Below, in pieces: positions 31,200-40,690 of a stretch of 64,000 bases of DNA (position 1 is the stretch's first letter; every line of letters begins with the position of its first letter). Below the pieces are notes generated by a model, which saw only the letters and a list, made by a program, of their open reading frames with translations, was not told where the DNA came from and ran no database searches. The stretch is from the NCBI GenBank assembly GCA_963971225.1, contig OZ020270.1:64670932-64734931 (forward strand). The letters run 5' to 3'. The DNA is from Melieria omissa (lineage: Eukaryota; Arthropoda; Insecta; Diptera; Ulidiidae). The translations under genes were made by a program, and so were the position numbers.

Positions 31200-32344
31200 A
31201 TGGCCCAGCTTTAATGCATTTATTTTTGATTTCATTTCAAATACATTTTTTATACTTTAACTGAATTTCAATCTAAATAAATAGAAAAAGTTTTATGTTA
31301 CAGAAGTTGTTGGTATTTTAATATATTCTGATAGAATTAGTATTGAAACTATTGATAAACTTTAAGGGAGTGAATAAGCTATACGGTTTCTAATTCTTTG
31401 CGCTTCATGTAATGTTTGCATTTCCAACTCTGTGACGCTTTGCGTAAAGGACTCCTGGCATTCGTCCCCATCACAATCAAAAGTTGGACCGATTTCATCA
31501 AAATGATCATTGAAGTGAATGCATAAGTTGTGTAACATTGCACACACATTGAATATTTTAGCTGCTTTTTGGGGACTGTAGTGCAGTTCTCTAGCCCCAA
31601 GCAAACACCTCCAACGACTTTTAAGTAATCCAATTGTGCGTTCTACAATGTTTCGGCAGCGAGAATGTGCTAAATTAAATTTTGCCTCAATGCTTCCTTC
31701 ATTTGGTATTCTAAAAGGAGTTATTAACCAGGGTTCCAGGGGATATCCGGCGTCTCCTATAGATGAAATTGGTATTTAAATTCGTAAATAAACTTTATTT
31801 CAACTAATTTACCTAGCATATAAAAGTTGCTGCGATTATTGCACAGATGTCTTCTTAGTTTTAAAACATTCCACACTAGAGAGTCGTGACAAGCCCCTGG
31901 ATGCGACGCATCAACAAACCTGAACCTCATTTTTTCGTCACAGACCTAGATGTGTTTAACATAAACATACAGACCTATAGAACATATTTATGTATCATTT
32001 AACAATACTTACGACAAGAGCATTTAAACCAAAATAGCCTTTTCTATTACAAAATGAGTGCTTATTGTGTCTTGGTCCAACAATTTTTATATGGGTGCCA
32101 TCAATGCTCCCCATAACACCAGGAATCCTAAATTTGTTATAAAATTTCAGAGCTGCACTTCTCATTTCTTCATTACTCATCCATTTTATCCATAAAGGGC
32201 ATAAGTTAGTTTCAAAAACATGAAGTATCTCTTGTAGTACGGCGCTCAAAGCAGATTGCGACAATCCAACATCGTATTCTCTACCGACACCCTTTTGGTA
32301 ACCACCTTCAGCAAAGGAGCGTAGACTAGCTGCCAACTTCACCA

Positions 32345-34738
32345 ATGGTGAAGTTGGTGCCGAATGGTGCCGAGTCTAATAACTTGACTCAATTAGTGCA
32401 TGAACCAACGCATATCCCCTGCGTTGCGGGGCAAGCTCTCAATACTCTAGACCTTTTTCTCACTTCACATCATGAAAAATATGATGTTGAAATGCACGCA
32501 CCTCTTGGAAACTCAGACCATTGCACCATTTTGGCGTCTTTCTCATACTCTTCTATCCGCAATGCTTCGCTCTTAGCCCCGAAGCGCCTAGTGTGGATGT
32601 ATGATAAGGCTAATTGGAGTGAACTTAATGAATCTTTCGTCCACTTCAACTGGAAATTGTGTTTTCTTGATAGAAACATAAATGCCGCAGCCAAAATGGT
32701 TGAAGAAATAATATTATTGGGAATGCGGTCCTTCATCCCCAATAAGCTAATTTGCATTAAACCTAAGGACAATCTATGGTTTAATGAGACATGCAGAATT
32801 GCTGTCAGGTCTAAAGAGGAAGCTTTCAGAGTATGGCAGGCAAATAAAAATGCCACCACTGAACAGCTGCGTAAACAGGCTAGAAATCGATGCAATGCCA
32901 TCCTAAGGTGCCAAAAGTTTCTGCATGAACAGCGCCAAAGGAAAAAAGTTCTTCAATGCCAACGTGGTAGTAAGAACTTCTGGTCATTCGTTAAGAAGGT
33001 GAAGAACCAAACATCATCTTCAATTCCAACTCTTCTTAACAATGATCAAATCATCACTCACTCGGTTGATAAAGCTAATTTGTTGGCTAAAATTTTCGCA
33101 GAGAATTCCTCCCTGCCCCCTAGCGATCAACCACTACCCGTAGTCGAGAACGTATCTTGCTCTATGCCAGAAATTCATTTTCGAACGCGGGTAGTTAAAA
33201 GAGTGCTTGCAAATCTCGATGTAAATAAGGCTTCAGGGCCGGACGGCATTCCAGCCCTTGTTTTGCAAAGGTGCGCTACCTCACTGACTTGTCCATTACG
33301 CAAACTTTTCAACATGTCATACACCACAGGTGTATTTCCGACATGTTGGAAGGTAGCAAATGTTCAACCAGTTCCTAAAAAAGGCAAGACTACTGACCCT
33401 GCGAACTACCGACCTATAGCAATCTGTTCGGTGCTTTCCAAAGTAATGGAAAGCATTGTAAACTTCAACCTTGTGAAATATCTGGAGCACAATAGACTGC
33501 TAAGTGATCGCCAATACGGCTTCCGAAGACAACGATCGACGGGAGACCTTATGGCGGTCCTCACCGAGAAATGGAACCATAGCATTCTAAATCTCGGTGA
33601 AAGCAAGGTTGTTGCACTGGATATTTCCAAGGCCTTTGACCGGGTTTGGCATAAAGCACTCGTGTCAAAATTGATTGCCTATGGTGTCGGTAGTACCTTC
33701 TCTCGTTGGATTACGAGCTTCCTCTATGATCGCTCTATTCGTGTTGTAGTAGACGGCATAGCCTCGGAAAAGCATTCCCTTAGCGCGGGAGTGCCGCAGG
33801 GTTCGGTCCTTTCTCCAACCCTCTTCCTGATCTTCATCAACGACCTGTTGTCGTCGACGAAGAATCCCATCTACTCGTTTGCGGATGACAGCACCATTTG
33901 TCATTCATACTCTTTCACAAAGCGTCCCAGCTCTGTGGAGATTGAGAGAGAACGGCGCCGTATGAATGACACACTTAATAGCGACCTACAAACAATCTCC
34001 AAGTGGGGTCAAGTGAACAGGGTCGATTTTAATCCCCGCAAGACCCAATGTTGCCTGTTATCCCACAAACGAGTCTCCCCACATCCCAACACATCCCTGG
34101 TTATGGGTGGTGTGGGTATTGCGGAATCGGCAGCTCTTGATGTTCTGGGCATGTCCATTAAGAACGATCTTCGTTGGAACGATCATATTTTTGGCGTGTC
34201 GAAAGAAGCAGCCAAGTGCCTCGGCTTCCTAAAGCGGTGCAAAAAATATTTCACTCCGTCTGATCTCCGCATTATTTACACCACCTATATCCGACCTAAA
34301 ATGGAGTTTAACTCGCACCTCTGGGCGGGGGCTTCAAAAACTCATTTGGAACTCCTCGATCGGGTGCAAAACCGTGCGATTAAACTTATAGGGGACAGTA
34401 GGGCATCCAGCTCTATTGACTCCTTGGAACATCGTCGAAACGTGGCATGTGTGGTGTTATTTTACCGATACTTTTTCGGTAACTGCTCAGTGGAGATGAG
34501 CAGCTTGATGCCATCACTCCGGGTATTCCCCCGGGCAACCCGTTTGAACACTGGCGCCCATGCATTCCACGTCGAAACGATGTTCCAGCGCACTACGCAC
34601 TACAGGGAAAGTTCGTTTCTGGCCCGTACAGCGCGGTTGTGGAATGGTCTCCCTGCGGATATTTTCCCCAGCACTTATGATCTCGATGGGTTCAAGGCAA
34701 GAGTCTATAACCACTTCACTCATAACCCTATCTCCTAA
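32345..34738 (+). CDS. LINE ORF2: endonuclease end, reverse transcriptase and C-terminus
   Basis: 797 codons without a stop. It begins within the apurinic-type endonuclease (LNTLDLFLTSH; GNSDHCTI with the catalytic SDH). The linker and RT follow: KASGPDGIPALVLQR, YRPIAICSVLSKVMES, ALDISKAFDRVWH (first Asp), SAGVPQGSVLSPTLFL, FADDSTI (active-site Asp pair), DVLGMSIKNDLRWNDHI. The C-terminus ends ARTARLWNGLP...FKARVYNHF, common in insect LINEs of the jockey/CR1/L2 group. The N-terminal endonuclease is missing; the apparent ATG comes from the inverted host sequence at the junction and is not the native start. Confidence 0.92.
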   Translation: MVKLVPNGAESNNLTQLVHEPTHIPCVAGQALNTLDLFLTSHHEKYDVEMHAPLGNSDHCTILASFSYSSIRNASLLAPKRLVWMYDKANWSELNESFVHFNWKLCFLDRNINAAAKMVEEIILLGMRSFIPNKLICIKPKDNLWFNETCRIAVRSKEEAFRVWQANKNATTEQLRKQARNRCNAILRCQKFLHEQRQRKKVLQCQRGSKNFWSFVKKVKNQTSSSIPTLLNNDQIITHSVDKANLLAKIFAENSSLPPSDQPLPVVENVSCSMPEIHFRTRVVKRVLANLDVNKASGPDGIPALVLQRCATSLTCPLRKLFNMSYTTGVFPTCWKVANVQPVPKKGKTTDPANYRPIAICSVLSKVMESIVNFNLVKYLEHNRLLSDRQYGFRRQRSTGDLMAVLTEKWNHSILNLGESKVVALDISKAFDRVWHKALVSKLIAYGVGSTFSRWITSFLYDRSIRVVVDGIASEKHSLSAGVPQGSVLSPTLFLIFINDLLSSTKNPIYSFADDSTICHSYSFTKRPSSVEIERERRRMNDTLNSDLQTISKWGQVNRVDFNPRKTQCCLLSHKRVSPHPNTSLVMGGVGIAESAALDVLGMSIKNDLRWNDHIFGVSKEAAKCLGFLKRCKKYFTPSDLRIIYTTYIRPKMEFNSHLWAGASKTHLELLDRVQNRAIKLIGDSRASSSIDSLEHRRNVACVVLFYRYFFGNCSVEMSSLMPSLRVFPRATRLNTGAHAFHVETMFQRTTHYRESSFLARTARLWNGLPADIFPSTYDLDGFKARVYNHFTHNPIS

Positions 34739-34830
34739 CCTTTATATCCTTCCTGAACCAACGCAATGCTTCGCATTAATAGGGGTCATCCCCTGCGCGT
34801 TTGTTCCTGTCTAAAAAAAAAAAAAAAAAA
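32346..34830 (+). mobile_element. Non-LTR retrotransposon with poly(A) tail, 5'-truncated
   Basis: Runs from an inverted-repeat junction (CCAACTTCACCA-A-TGGTGAAGTTGG at about 32332-32356) to an 18-A tail ending at 34830. AATGGTG occurs at both borders and may be the target duplication. It carries one long uninterrupted ORF2 frame, the best-preserved LINE in the window. Confidence 0.88.
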
Positions 34831-35507
34831 TGGTGGTATACCAAATGATTTCAAAGGGCTTGAAGTTTTGATTATTGTCACATCAAGCAAATATTTAAAG
34901 GCAGCTTTCTTCAATCTATAGTACTTATGGAACCTATAAAATATGAATTTTAGAAACAGTACAACATCGTCACTTCGTTATAACAAAATATTAATTTAAT
35001 TACAATTCGTCCTGCATTTCAAGAGGATTTGAATTGTCTCTGATGGCTCTTCGAGCAACTCGTTCATCGCGCACATTTTCATCTTCTAAAAGCTGTCTTC
35101 GTAAATGTATGTTTCTCATTTTGATTATCATTAAATTATTCACTTTAGGCAAATAATAAACATTCGCGCCGGGTAAAATCGCAAAATATTCTTTAAATTT
35201 TCACAAATTTAATAAATATGTACATACGTTCAAATCTGTATTTTGAATGAAATTTCACTTCATGTCACTTTGACATGAAATTCGAAATTTCGATGTGAAA
35301 TGTCGTTCACCCGAAATCGTTTCACATTCATGGTAAGGTGAACTATTTCGGGTGAACGAAATATTCCGCTGGTGAAATTTTTCACCCGAATATTCATGAT
35401 AAGGGTGAAAAAGTTTTGAAATAAAATTATTTGTTTTCAATTACTCTTTTGCAATAGTATACAACAAAAGTTAATATAAATCTGTTTTTAACTGTGAGTG
35501 GTTTTAA

Positions 35508-36808
35508 CCCCCGGATGGAATTTGTCGTCTGGCCAGACGAAATGGTTCTATTTTTATTCATAACTTTTTTTCTCTGCGCTCCATCGTGCTGTGCTTTCGT
35601 GACTTTTCAAGTTTCGTTATCCTCTATATAAAACGTAAGAAATAAAAAGACTTTGTACGCGGTTTTATGAATTTTTTTTGTCACAAAGTCAGTTTCTACA
35701 CCTCTGCACTTTGTCGTCTGGCCAGACGAAAAATGTTTTTTGCGAGAATCGAGTGTATTATTCGTTTTTATTATTGTTTTAACTTTCTTTGATGTCTAAA
35801 AATGATAGCTAAATAATCACAGCATGCTGAGAGCTTGTTGAAAATGTAAAAATGGAAAATTATTTAAAAATTTGAAAAAATAAGTAAGCCAAAAGAAGCG
35901 TCTTTTTTTTGCATTCTTGGTCAGTTTGTATGTGAAAGTCATTTGATTTTTACAAAGGTTTGATAAATGCGTATTAAATTTGTTGCTATTCGAAATTGAC
36001 TACATTTTTTAACGTTGGTGATGTGTCAGTTCGTTTTTGAAAGTCGAGGAGTAGACTTCAAATCACAAAATCGTGTGTTTAGAGTTATTTGAGAATGGCT
36101 GATTTTTTTAACGACGATGATGTTGACATGACAATCCGTTAAAACTCATGATACAACTAATGACTTATGTACCCAATTGGTCAAAAAAATCCGAATACGG
36201 TTCGCTTCTCTAGCATTCCGCAAGCGCTAAAAATCTATGGCGTGGTGAGTTAATAATAACATTCGTATAATAAATATATTAACTTATCATTCATTTATAT
36301 CATTCCAGTAGCCAAGTGCTTCTGTTGCTGTAGTTCCACAGAAATTTAGGTCTGTTTCATGCATCTATGCCTAAACAATACACACAAGCATCGCAAAACA
36401 CGAATTCAGTGTCAGCAATGTGGCGCCCACGTTGCTCTGTCGCACGCAAAAGTGTATCACAAATGCCATAAATGCATTGAATAAATAGAAAAATAAGCAA
36501 AATATGAATTTTTTATATTATATATATGTATAGACGCATACAAAAATAAAACACGCCTAAAAATTATATAATTTCAAAAAAATATAAAAATCCCAGATTC
36601 ATCTCCTTTTTTGCAGTGTATTTGTGGGTAACTAAGTAAGTATATATAAACATAACTTGTATATATATATACTTACATATGTAGCCTACCAAATAAACAT
36701 AATAAACTTCATCTGTCAATTCGATTTGCCTTTGTCAAGAGCCTCACACAGATTTCGTCTGGCGACAAAGTGCAAATGTGTAGTAAATTGTTACTGCCCA
36801 TCGAAGGG
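35508..36808 (+). mobile_element. piggyBac element 2, internally deleted
   Basis: TTAA at 35504-35507 and 36809-36812; ends CCCCCGGATGG and complement CCCTTCGATGG. Subterminal palindromes GTCGTCTGGCCAGACGA occur at 35527 and 35713, with a half copy (TTTCGTCTGGCGACAAAG) near 36755 at the other end. It carries fragments of a transposase. The ends differ from piggyBac 1, so this is another family. Confidence 0.85.
36095..36484 (+). pseudogene. piggyBac 2 transposase remnants
   Basis: Starts ATG 36095 with an acidic N-terminus (MADFFNDDDVDMTIR) and soon hits stops. A GT-AG intron (36245-36308) is possible. After it, the Cys/His-rich C-terminal finger is readable (KTRIQCQQCGAHVALSHAKV, YHKCHKC), ending at TAA 36482-36484. 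The whole catalytic domain is missing. Confidence 0.7.
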
Positions 36809-36880
36809 TTAAAAATAAAATGAAAAACATCGATATTTTGCTCCCGAAACATCGAAAACATCGATGGCTCTACTGGGAAT

Positions 36881-37320
36881 GCCTATTTCACTACAAACAA
36901 TAAGAATGGAACACAAAGAAAATACTCCGAAGTGAAATACACCAAATTTCCAAAACGCTTCATGATTTCGCAAGCTATTTGCTCCTGCGGCCTACGGATC
37001 AAGGCGTTCATTACAACAGGAACGATAACCTCTAGAATTTATATAAAAGAATGCCTGCAAAAACGCCTTCTACAATTTATTGAACAGCACAAAGGAAGGT
37101 TTTGTTTTGTCCAGACCTAGCGACAAGCCACTACTCCAGGTCAACTATGGAATGGTATGAAGGAAATTGTGTGACGGTGGTCCCAAAAGAGGCAATTCCT
37201 CCCAAATGCCTGGAACTTCGGCCTATTGAAAGATATTGGGCTGTAATGAAGCAAACCTTAAGAAAAACAAACAAAGTTTGCAAAAATGATGTACAGTTCT
37301 GAAATCAATGGAAGCAAACC
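36881..37320 (+). pseudogene. Tc1/mariner-type transposase, C-terminal half of the split gene
   Basis: Continues the gene broken at 24190: FPKRFMISQAICSCGLRIKA, TTGTITSRIYIKECLQKRLL, then in shifted frames the second acidic region (FCPDLATSHYS) and VVPKEAIPPKCLELRPIERY, which holds the last catalytic residue of this IS630/mariner relative. Several frameshifts and stops. The overlap of TGGGAAT at both break points is explained by the hAT duplication. Confidence 0.78.
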
Positions 37321-37891
37321 TATGCAATAGTCACCGAATGTACTGTCCAGTCTCTAACTAAGAACGTTAAGAACAATATAAACAAATTTTGTAACCACTA
37401 ATTATATTTCATGAAATTTTTTTGTGAATTCGAGTTTAAGAAATGTATAATAAACTGCAGTTTATTTTAGTTAAAACAGACTATTACTTTTTCTTTAATG
37501 TGTCCTTACAAATTATAAAATTTTTCTGATTCACCTCTTAGGTTTAAACGATAAAGCAGTTTTTCAGTGCTAGTTTAACTGGAGCAAATTTTTGTCATTT
37601 GAGTGTGGCAATACCGGCAATATTTTATATAGATAATAATGTTTCTTTGCTTTGATTGTCATTCGTAAATACCAAGGTATTGTAAGATGTTTCATAATTG
37701 TTTTAGGTAGGTAACTTGGCAGCACCGAAGTTCAGGAGATACGACCCTGGGCTTCGGTGCTAACCAGCAAAACGCCATTTTTCACTTTATGTGTGACAAC
37801 TAAAGTGCGAACGTCATCTGGAGAAACCGAGTCAAATAAAGTTGTAATATTAAAACTTAAGTGTGGGGTAAGAAATCCAGACATAAATAAT

Positions 37892-38770
37892 ATGCAAAAG
37901 TGGGAAATAGCGGAGACGCTGGCGAAGGCCGGGATTGATTTTCCCCCAACGGCCACGATGGGTCAGCTCCGTAAGCTGATGCTGCAGATGGTGGGTGCTC
38001 CGCTGGACACCGACGGAGAGCCGACCGCCGTCACCACCGACGAGGCCGCTGCCGTTGCAGCCAACAACGCCGCTGCCAACAACACTGCTGTTGTAGCCAA
38101 CACCGCCGCTGCCGCCAATACTGCCGCTGCACCCAATACCACCGCTGCCGATGCAGCCAACACTGCCGTTGCAGCCAACACCGCTGCTGCCGCCAACACT
38201 GCCGTTGCGGCCAACACCGCTGCTGCCGCCAATACTGTCGCTGCAGCCAACATCGTCGCTGACGACAAAACTGCAGCTGCCGCCACCACCGACGAGACCG
38301 CTGCTGCCAAAACTGCCGCTGTAGCCAACAATACCGCTGCAGCCAACATCGTCGCTGGCGACAAAACTGCCGCTGCTGCCACCACCCGAAACGAAGGCTT
38401 TGGACACGGTACAGTAGGCGACAAAACGCGTATTACGAAAGACACTCACGCTATATCGTGTTGCCAAGATGGCGACGCTTTCCTAAAAAGTGGGTTTCAT
38501 CACGTTAGCATCTCGGCTGATTCCATACCATACACCGCTTTTGTGACCCCTGACGATCAGTACGAATATGTAAAAATGCCGTTTGGGCTTAAAAATGCGC
38601 CAGCCGTATTCCAACGTTTCATCAATGATATTTTCCGTGATCTCATCGACGCTAAGAAAATCGTAATCTATATGGACGATATACTAATTGCTGCCGAGAA
38701 CTTTGAGGACCACAATCAGACGTTGCGTTTAGTTTTGAAACGTAATGTAAGTTTTGCTACAACGAAATAA
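37892..38770 (+). pseudogene. Second gypsy lineage (F): SAP-like Gag start fused to RT
   Basis: From ATG 37892 the protein opens with a SAP-like helix pair (WEIAETLAKAGIDFPPTATM, GQLRKLMLQM). A long Ala/Asn/Thr repeat encoded by an 18-nt unit (AANTAA/V, about nt 38040-38390) follows. It then joins RT at LKSGFHHVSI and reads VKMPFGLKNAPAVFQRFIND and the active site YMDDILIA. The Gag C-terminus, protease and front of RT, including the first catalytic Asp motif, are deleted. The frame shifts at about 38763. Distinct from the ATAT family by RT motifs. Confidence 0.8.
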
Positions 38771-40025
38771 AATATTTGGGTTTCAAGGTAACGGCCACAG
38801 GTATAACATTGAGTGATTCTCATGTGGTAGCTATTAGAAAGTACCCGCTGCCTGACCAATCAGAAAGAATTGCAGTCCTGCTTAGCTCTTTTTTCATATT
38901 TTCGCCGCTTTGTACAATCATTTTCGACTATAGCTAAACCATTAAGCGAAAGCGATCTGTTGAAAAAGGGTGCTGACTTTGTAGTCAATGATCACTTCAT
39001 TGCAGCCTTTAACGAGTTAAAAGACAAACTGACGGAAGCACCGGTGTTAGCTATTTATAGCCCCGAGAGGGAAACGGAGCTTCATTGTGACGCTAGTTCT
39101 GCCGGTTTTGGTGCTGTGTTAGTGCAGCGACAGAATGATGGCAAATTTCATCCAATATCATATTTCTCTAAAACCATCTCCGCTGCCGAGTCTAAGTCTA
39201 ATCATTTATGCTTTAAGACGATTTAGAGTTTACCTAGAGGGTATATCCTTCAAGATAGTAACCGACTGTAACTCTCTGACGCTGACTTTGGAAAGGAAGC
39301 AGGTTAATCCGAGAATCGTTAGATGGGCTTTGGAGCTGCAGAACTATAACTACAGGTTACAACATCGCGGGGGTGCATCCATGGGTCATGTGGACGCCCT
39401 AAGTAGGTGCCATGTTGCCATGGTTACAGACGTTAACGACGTAGACTTCTAGATACAAATAGCCCAAGAGCACGATGAATTGATAAGGGGTGTACGCAAT
39501 GAACTACAAACCAGGGAAATGAAGGATATTGACTTAGTTGACGGCGTTGAATTAGGTAGGAAAATCTTGTACGTACCGAGTGAAATGGAGGAAAATGTAA
39601 TACGGTTGATACGGTTGGTAGGCCACCAGGCGGTTGAAAAATGTTACCAGAAAACCCGACTGCACTACTGGTTTCCGAGCATGCGCCGCAAGATAGAGAC
39701 CTTTGTAAGACATTGTCGGAAATGTATTATGTATGCCGTACCAACTCAGTTAAACGAAAAATACCTATACAATATCCCCAAGAACCCAATCCCGTTTGAT
39801 ACAATTCACATCGACCATTTTGGTCCGCTGCCGTCTCTGAACTGGAAGACAAAAAAACACTTTTTGGTCGTGGTTGACGCTTTTACGAAGTTTGTAAAAT
39901 TATATCCTACAAATTCGACTTGTACGAGAGAGGTTACTATTTCTATAGTCGACCCAAACGGATAATATCCAATAAAGGAACTTGCTTTACGTTACTCGTA
40001 TTTGGGGAATACGTGCTGAGACATA
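38763..40025 (+). pseudogene. Gypsy lineage F: RT end, RNase H and integrase start
   Basis: In shifting frames: the RT thumb (CYNEIKYLGFKVTATG), SYFRRFVQSFSTIAKPLSE, RNase H (TELHCDASSAGFGAVLVQ; RWALELQNYNYRLQHRGGA; GHVDALSR) and the integrase zinc region (GHQAVEKCYQKT...FVRHCRKC). The core start has the first Asp in DTIHIDHFGPLP. The second-Asp motif reads SNKG instead of SD-G, so the catalytic residue is lost. The relic is cut at 40025 where gypsy copy C inserted; no continuation was recognised beyond it. Confidence 0.85.
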
Positions 40026-40029
40026 ATAT

Positions 40030-40441
40030 TGAAACGAAAAGGCCGAAAGGTGCTGTGCATGAACGCTTTTGCAAGCATACTTTTAAGCATGCACTGTGAA
40101 GTACGGCAAACTGGTATAATTCGCTTGGTATAGTCCGATATGGCAAGGTTCGCGAGAAATGGGCTGTGCGAGAATGGTCGAGCATTTTCCAATTGGTAGT
40201 TGCAAGAAACTTCGGCGCGATAAGAAAACTGGTATAAAAGCAGCAGTGTGCAGCGCTGTGAGTCGAGTCTGTGTTGATCAAGCAATGGGGAAACATGTAG
40301 TAGTGTAAAGTAGAACAAGTGTAAATTTTTAAATAAAACGATTGCTAGTTTTGACTACGTTGCGCTGAATAACTGAAGTTGTTTTATTTTCAAACATAAT
40401 CAAAACGAACCTTGGAAAACGAACTGTGGAATTTCGTAACA
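40030..40441 (+). repeat. 5' LTR of gypsy copy C
   Basis: 412 bp. TATAAAAGCAGCAG promoter element at about 40234, then GAGTCGAGTC. The primer site TGGTGTCAGAAGT (40444 on) keeps the first 13 positions of the tRNA-Leu match, then diverges. Confidence 0.93.
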
Positions 40442-40516
40442 TTTGGTGTCAGAAGTTCGGATTGTGTTACTGAAGATAAACAAAGAATAAATAAATAAAA
40501 TTATAAAAACACAGAC

Positions 40517-40690
40517 ATGGTTAAACTCGAGCTGCTGAAGGTGGACCAGCTGAAGAAAGAGCTGGCTGCCTGGAATTTGCCGACTGCTGGCGGAAAGGTG
40601 GAGTTGCAGCTGCGCTTGCGAGAGGCGTGTGAATCACGAGGCATCGATTGGGCTGCGCATGAGTTCGGAACGCAGGAACAAGAGGCGTCG
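40517..40690 (+). pseudogene. Gag N-terminus of copy C (SAP-like domain), cut by Transib
   Basis: 58 codons from ATG 40517 with an intact SAP-like fold pattern (LLKVDQLKKELAAWNLPTAG, then KVELQLRLREAC). Reading stops being Gag at the Transib border. The frame agrees with the Gag frame that resumes at 42590, since the 5-bp duplication and Transib are the only interruption. Confidence 0.88.

Larger units (their letters stand above)
31362..35131 (-). pseudogene. Harbinger DDE transposase, four exons, split by a LINE
   Basis: Minus-strand exons with plausible GT-AG joints: 35131-35004 (LLEDENVRDERVARRAIRDN), 34933-32013 interrupted by the LINE at 34830-32346 (YYRLKKAAFKYLLD; then LAASLRSFAEGGYQKGVG and the first Asp in GVMGSIDGTHIKI), 31945-31813 (RFRFVDASHPGACHDSLVW, second Asp) and 31756-31362 (GDAGYPLEPWLITPF; NIVERTIGLLKSRWRCLLG with the catalytic Glu; LHNLCIHF). 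All three DDE residues of the HARBI1-like nuclease remain and no stop was noticed within the exons, so the LINE insertion may be the main lesion. Confidence 0.8.
30121..35406. mobile_element. PIF/Harbinger element (with LINE inside)
   Basis: Imperfect inverted ends, CCTTATCGTGAATTTTCATT at left and the complement of CCCTTATCATGAATATTC at right, each followed by repeated TTTCACC/GGTGAAA motifs. It encodes the two proteins of this superfamily in convergent order: a Myb/SANT-like DNA-binding protein (plus) and a DDE transposase (minus). The exact target duplication was not resolved. A LINE (32346-34830) sits in the transposase gene. Confidence 0.85.
24198..36872 (+). mobile_element. hAT element expanded to 12.7 kb by nested insertions
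   Basis: Flanked by an 8-bp duplication CTGGGAAT (24190-24197 and 36873-36880), the hAT hallmark, inside a split mariner-type gene. Outer ends are TTGAGC and the complement of TAGAGC, with ATCGATG repeats close inside both ends. Its own transposase gene is at 28198-30029. Net of insertions (solo LTR, piggyBac with SINE and MITE, fold-back, Harbinger with LINE, second piggyBac) it is about 2.7 kb, a normal hAT size. Confidence 0.75.

Noticed and set aside
37850..38467. Minus-strand Gly/Ser/Val-rich and Ala/Val-rich frames opposite the Gag repeat
   Set aside because: Shadows of the 18-nt repeat on the other strand.
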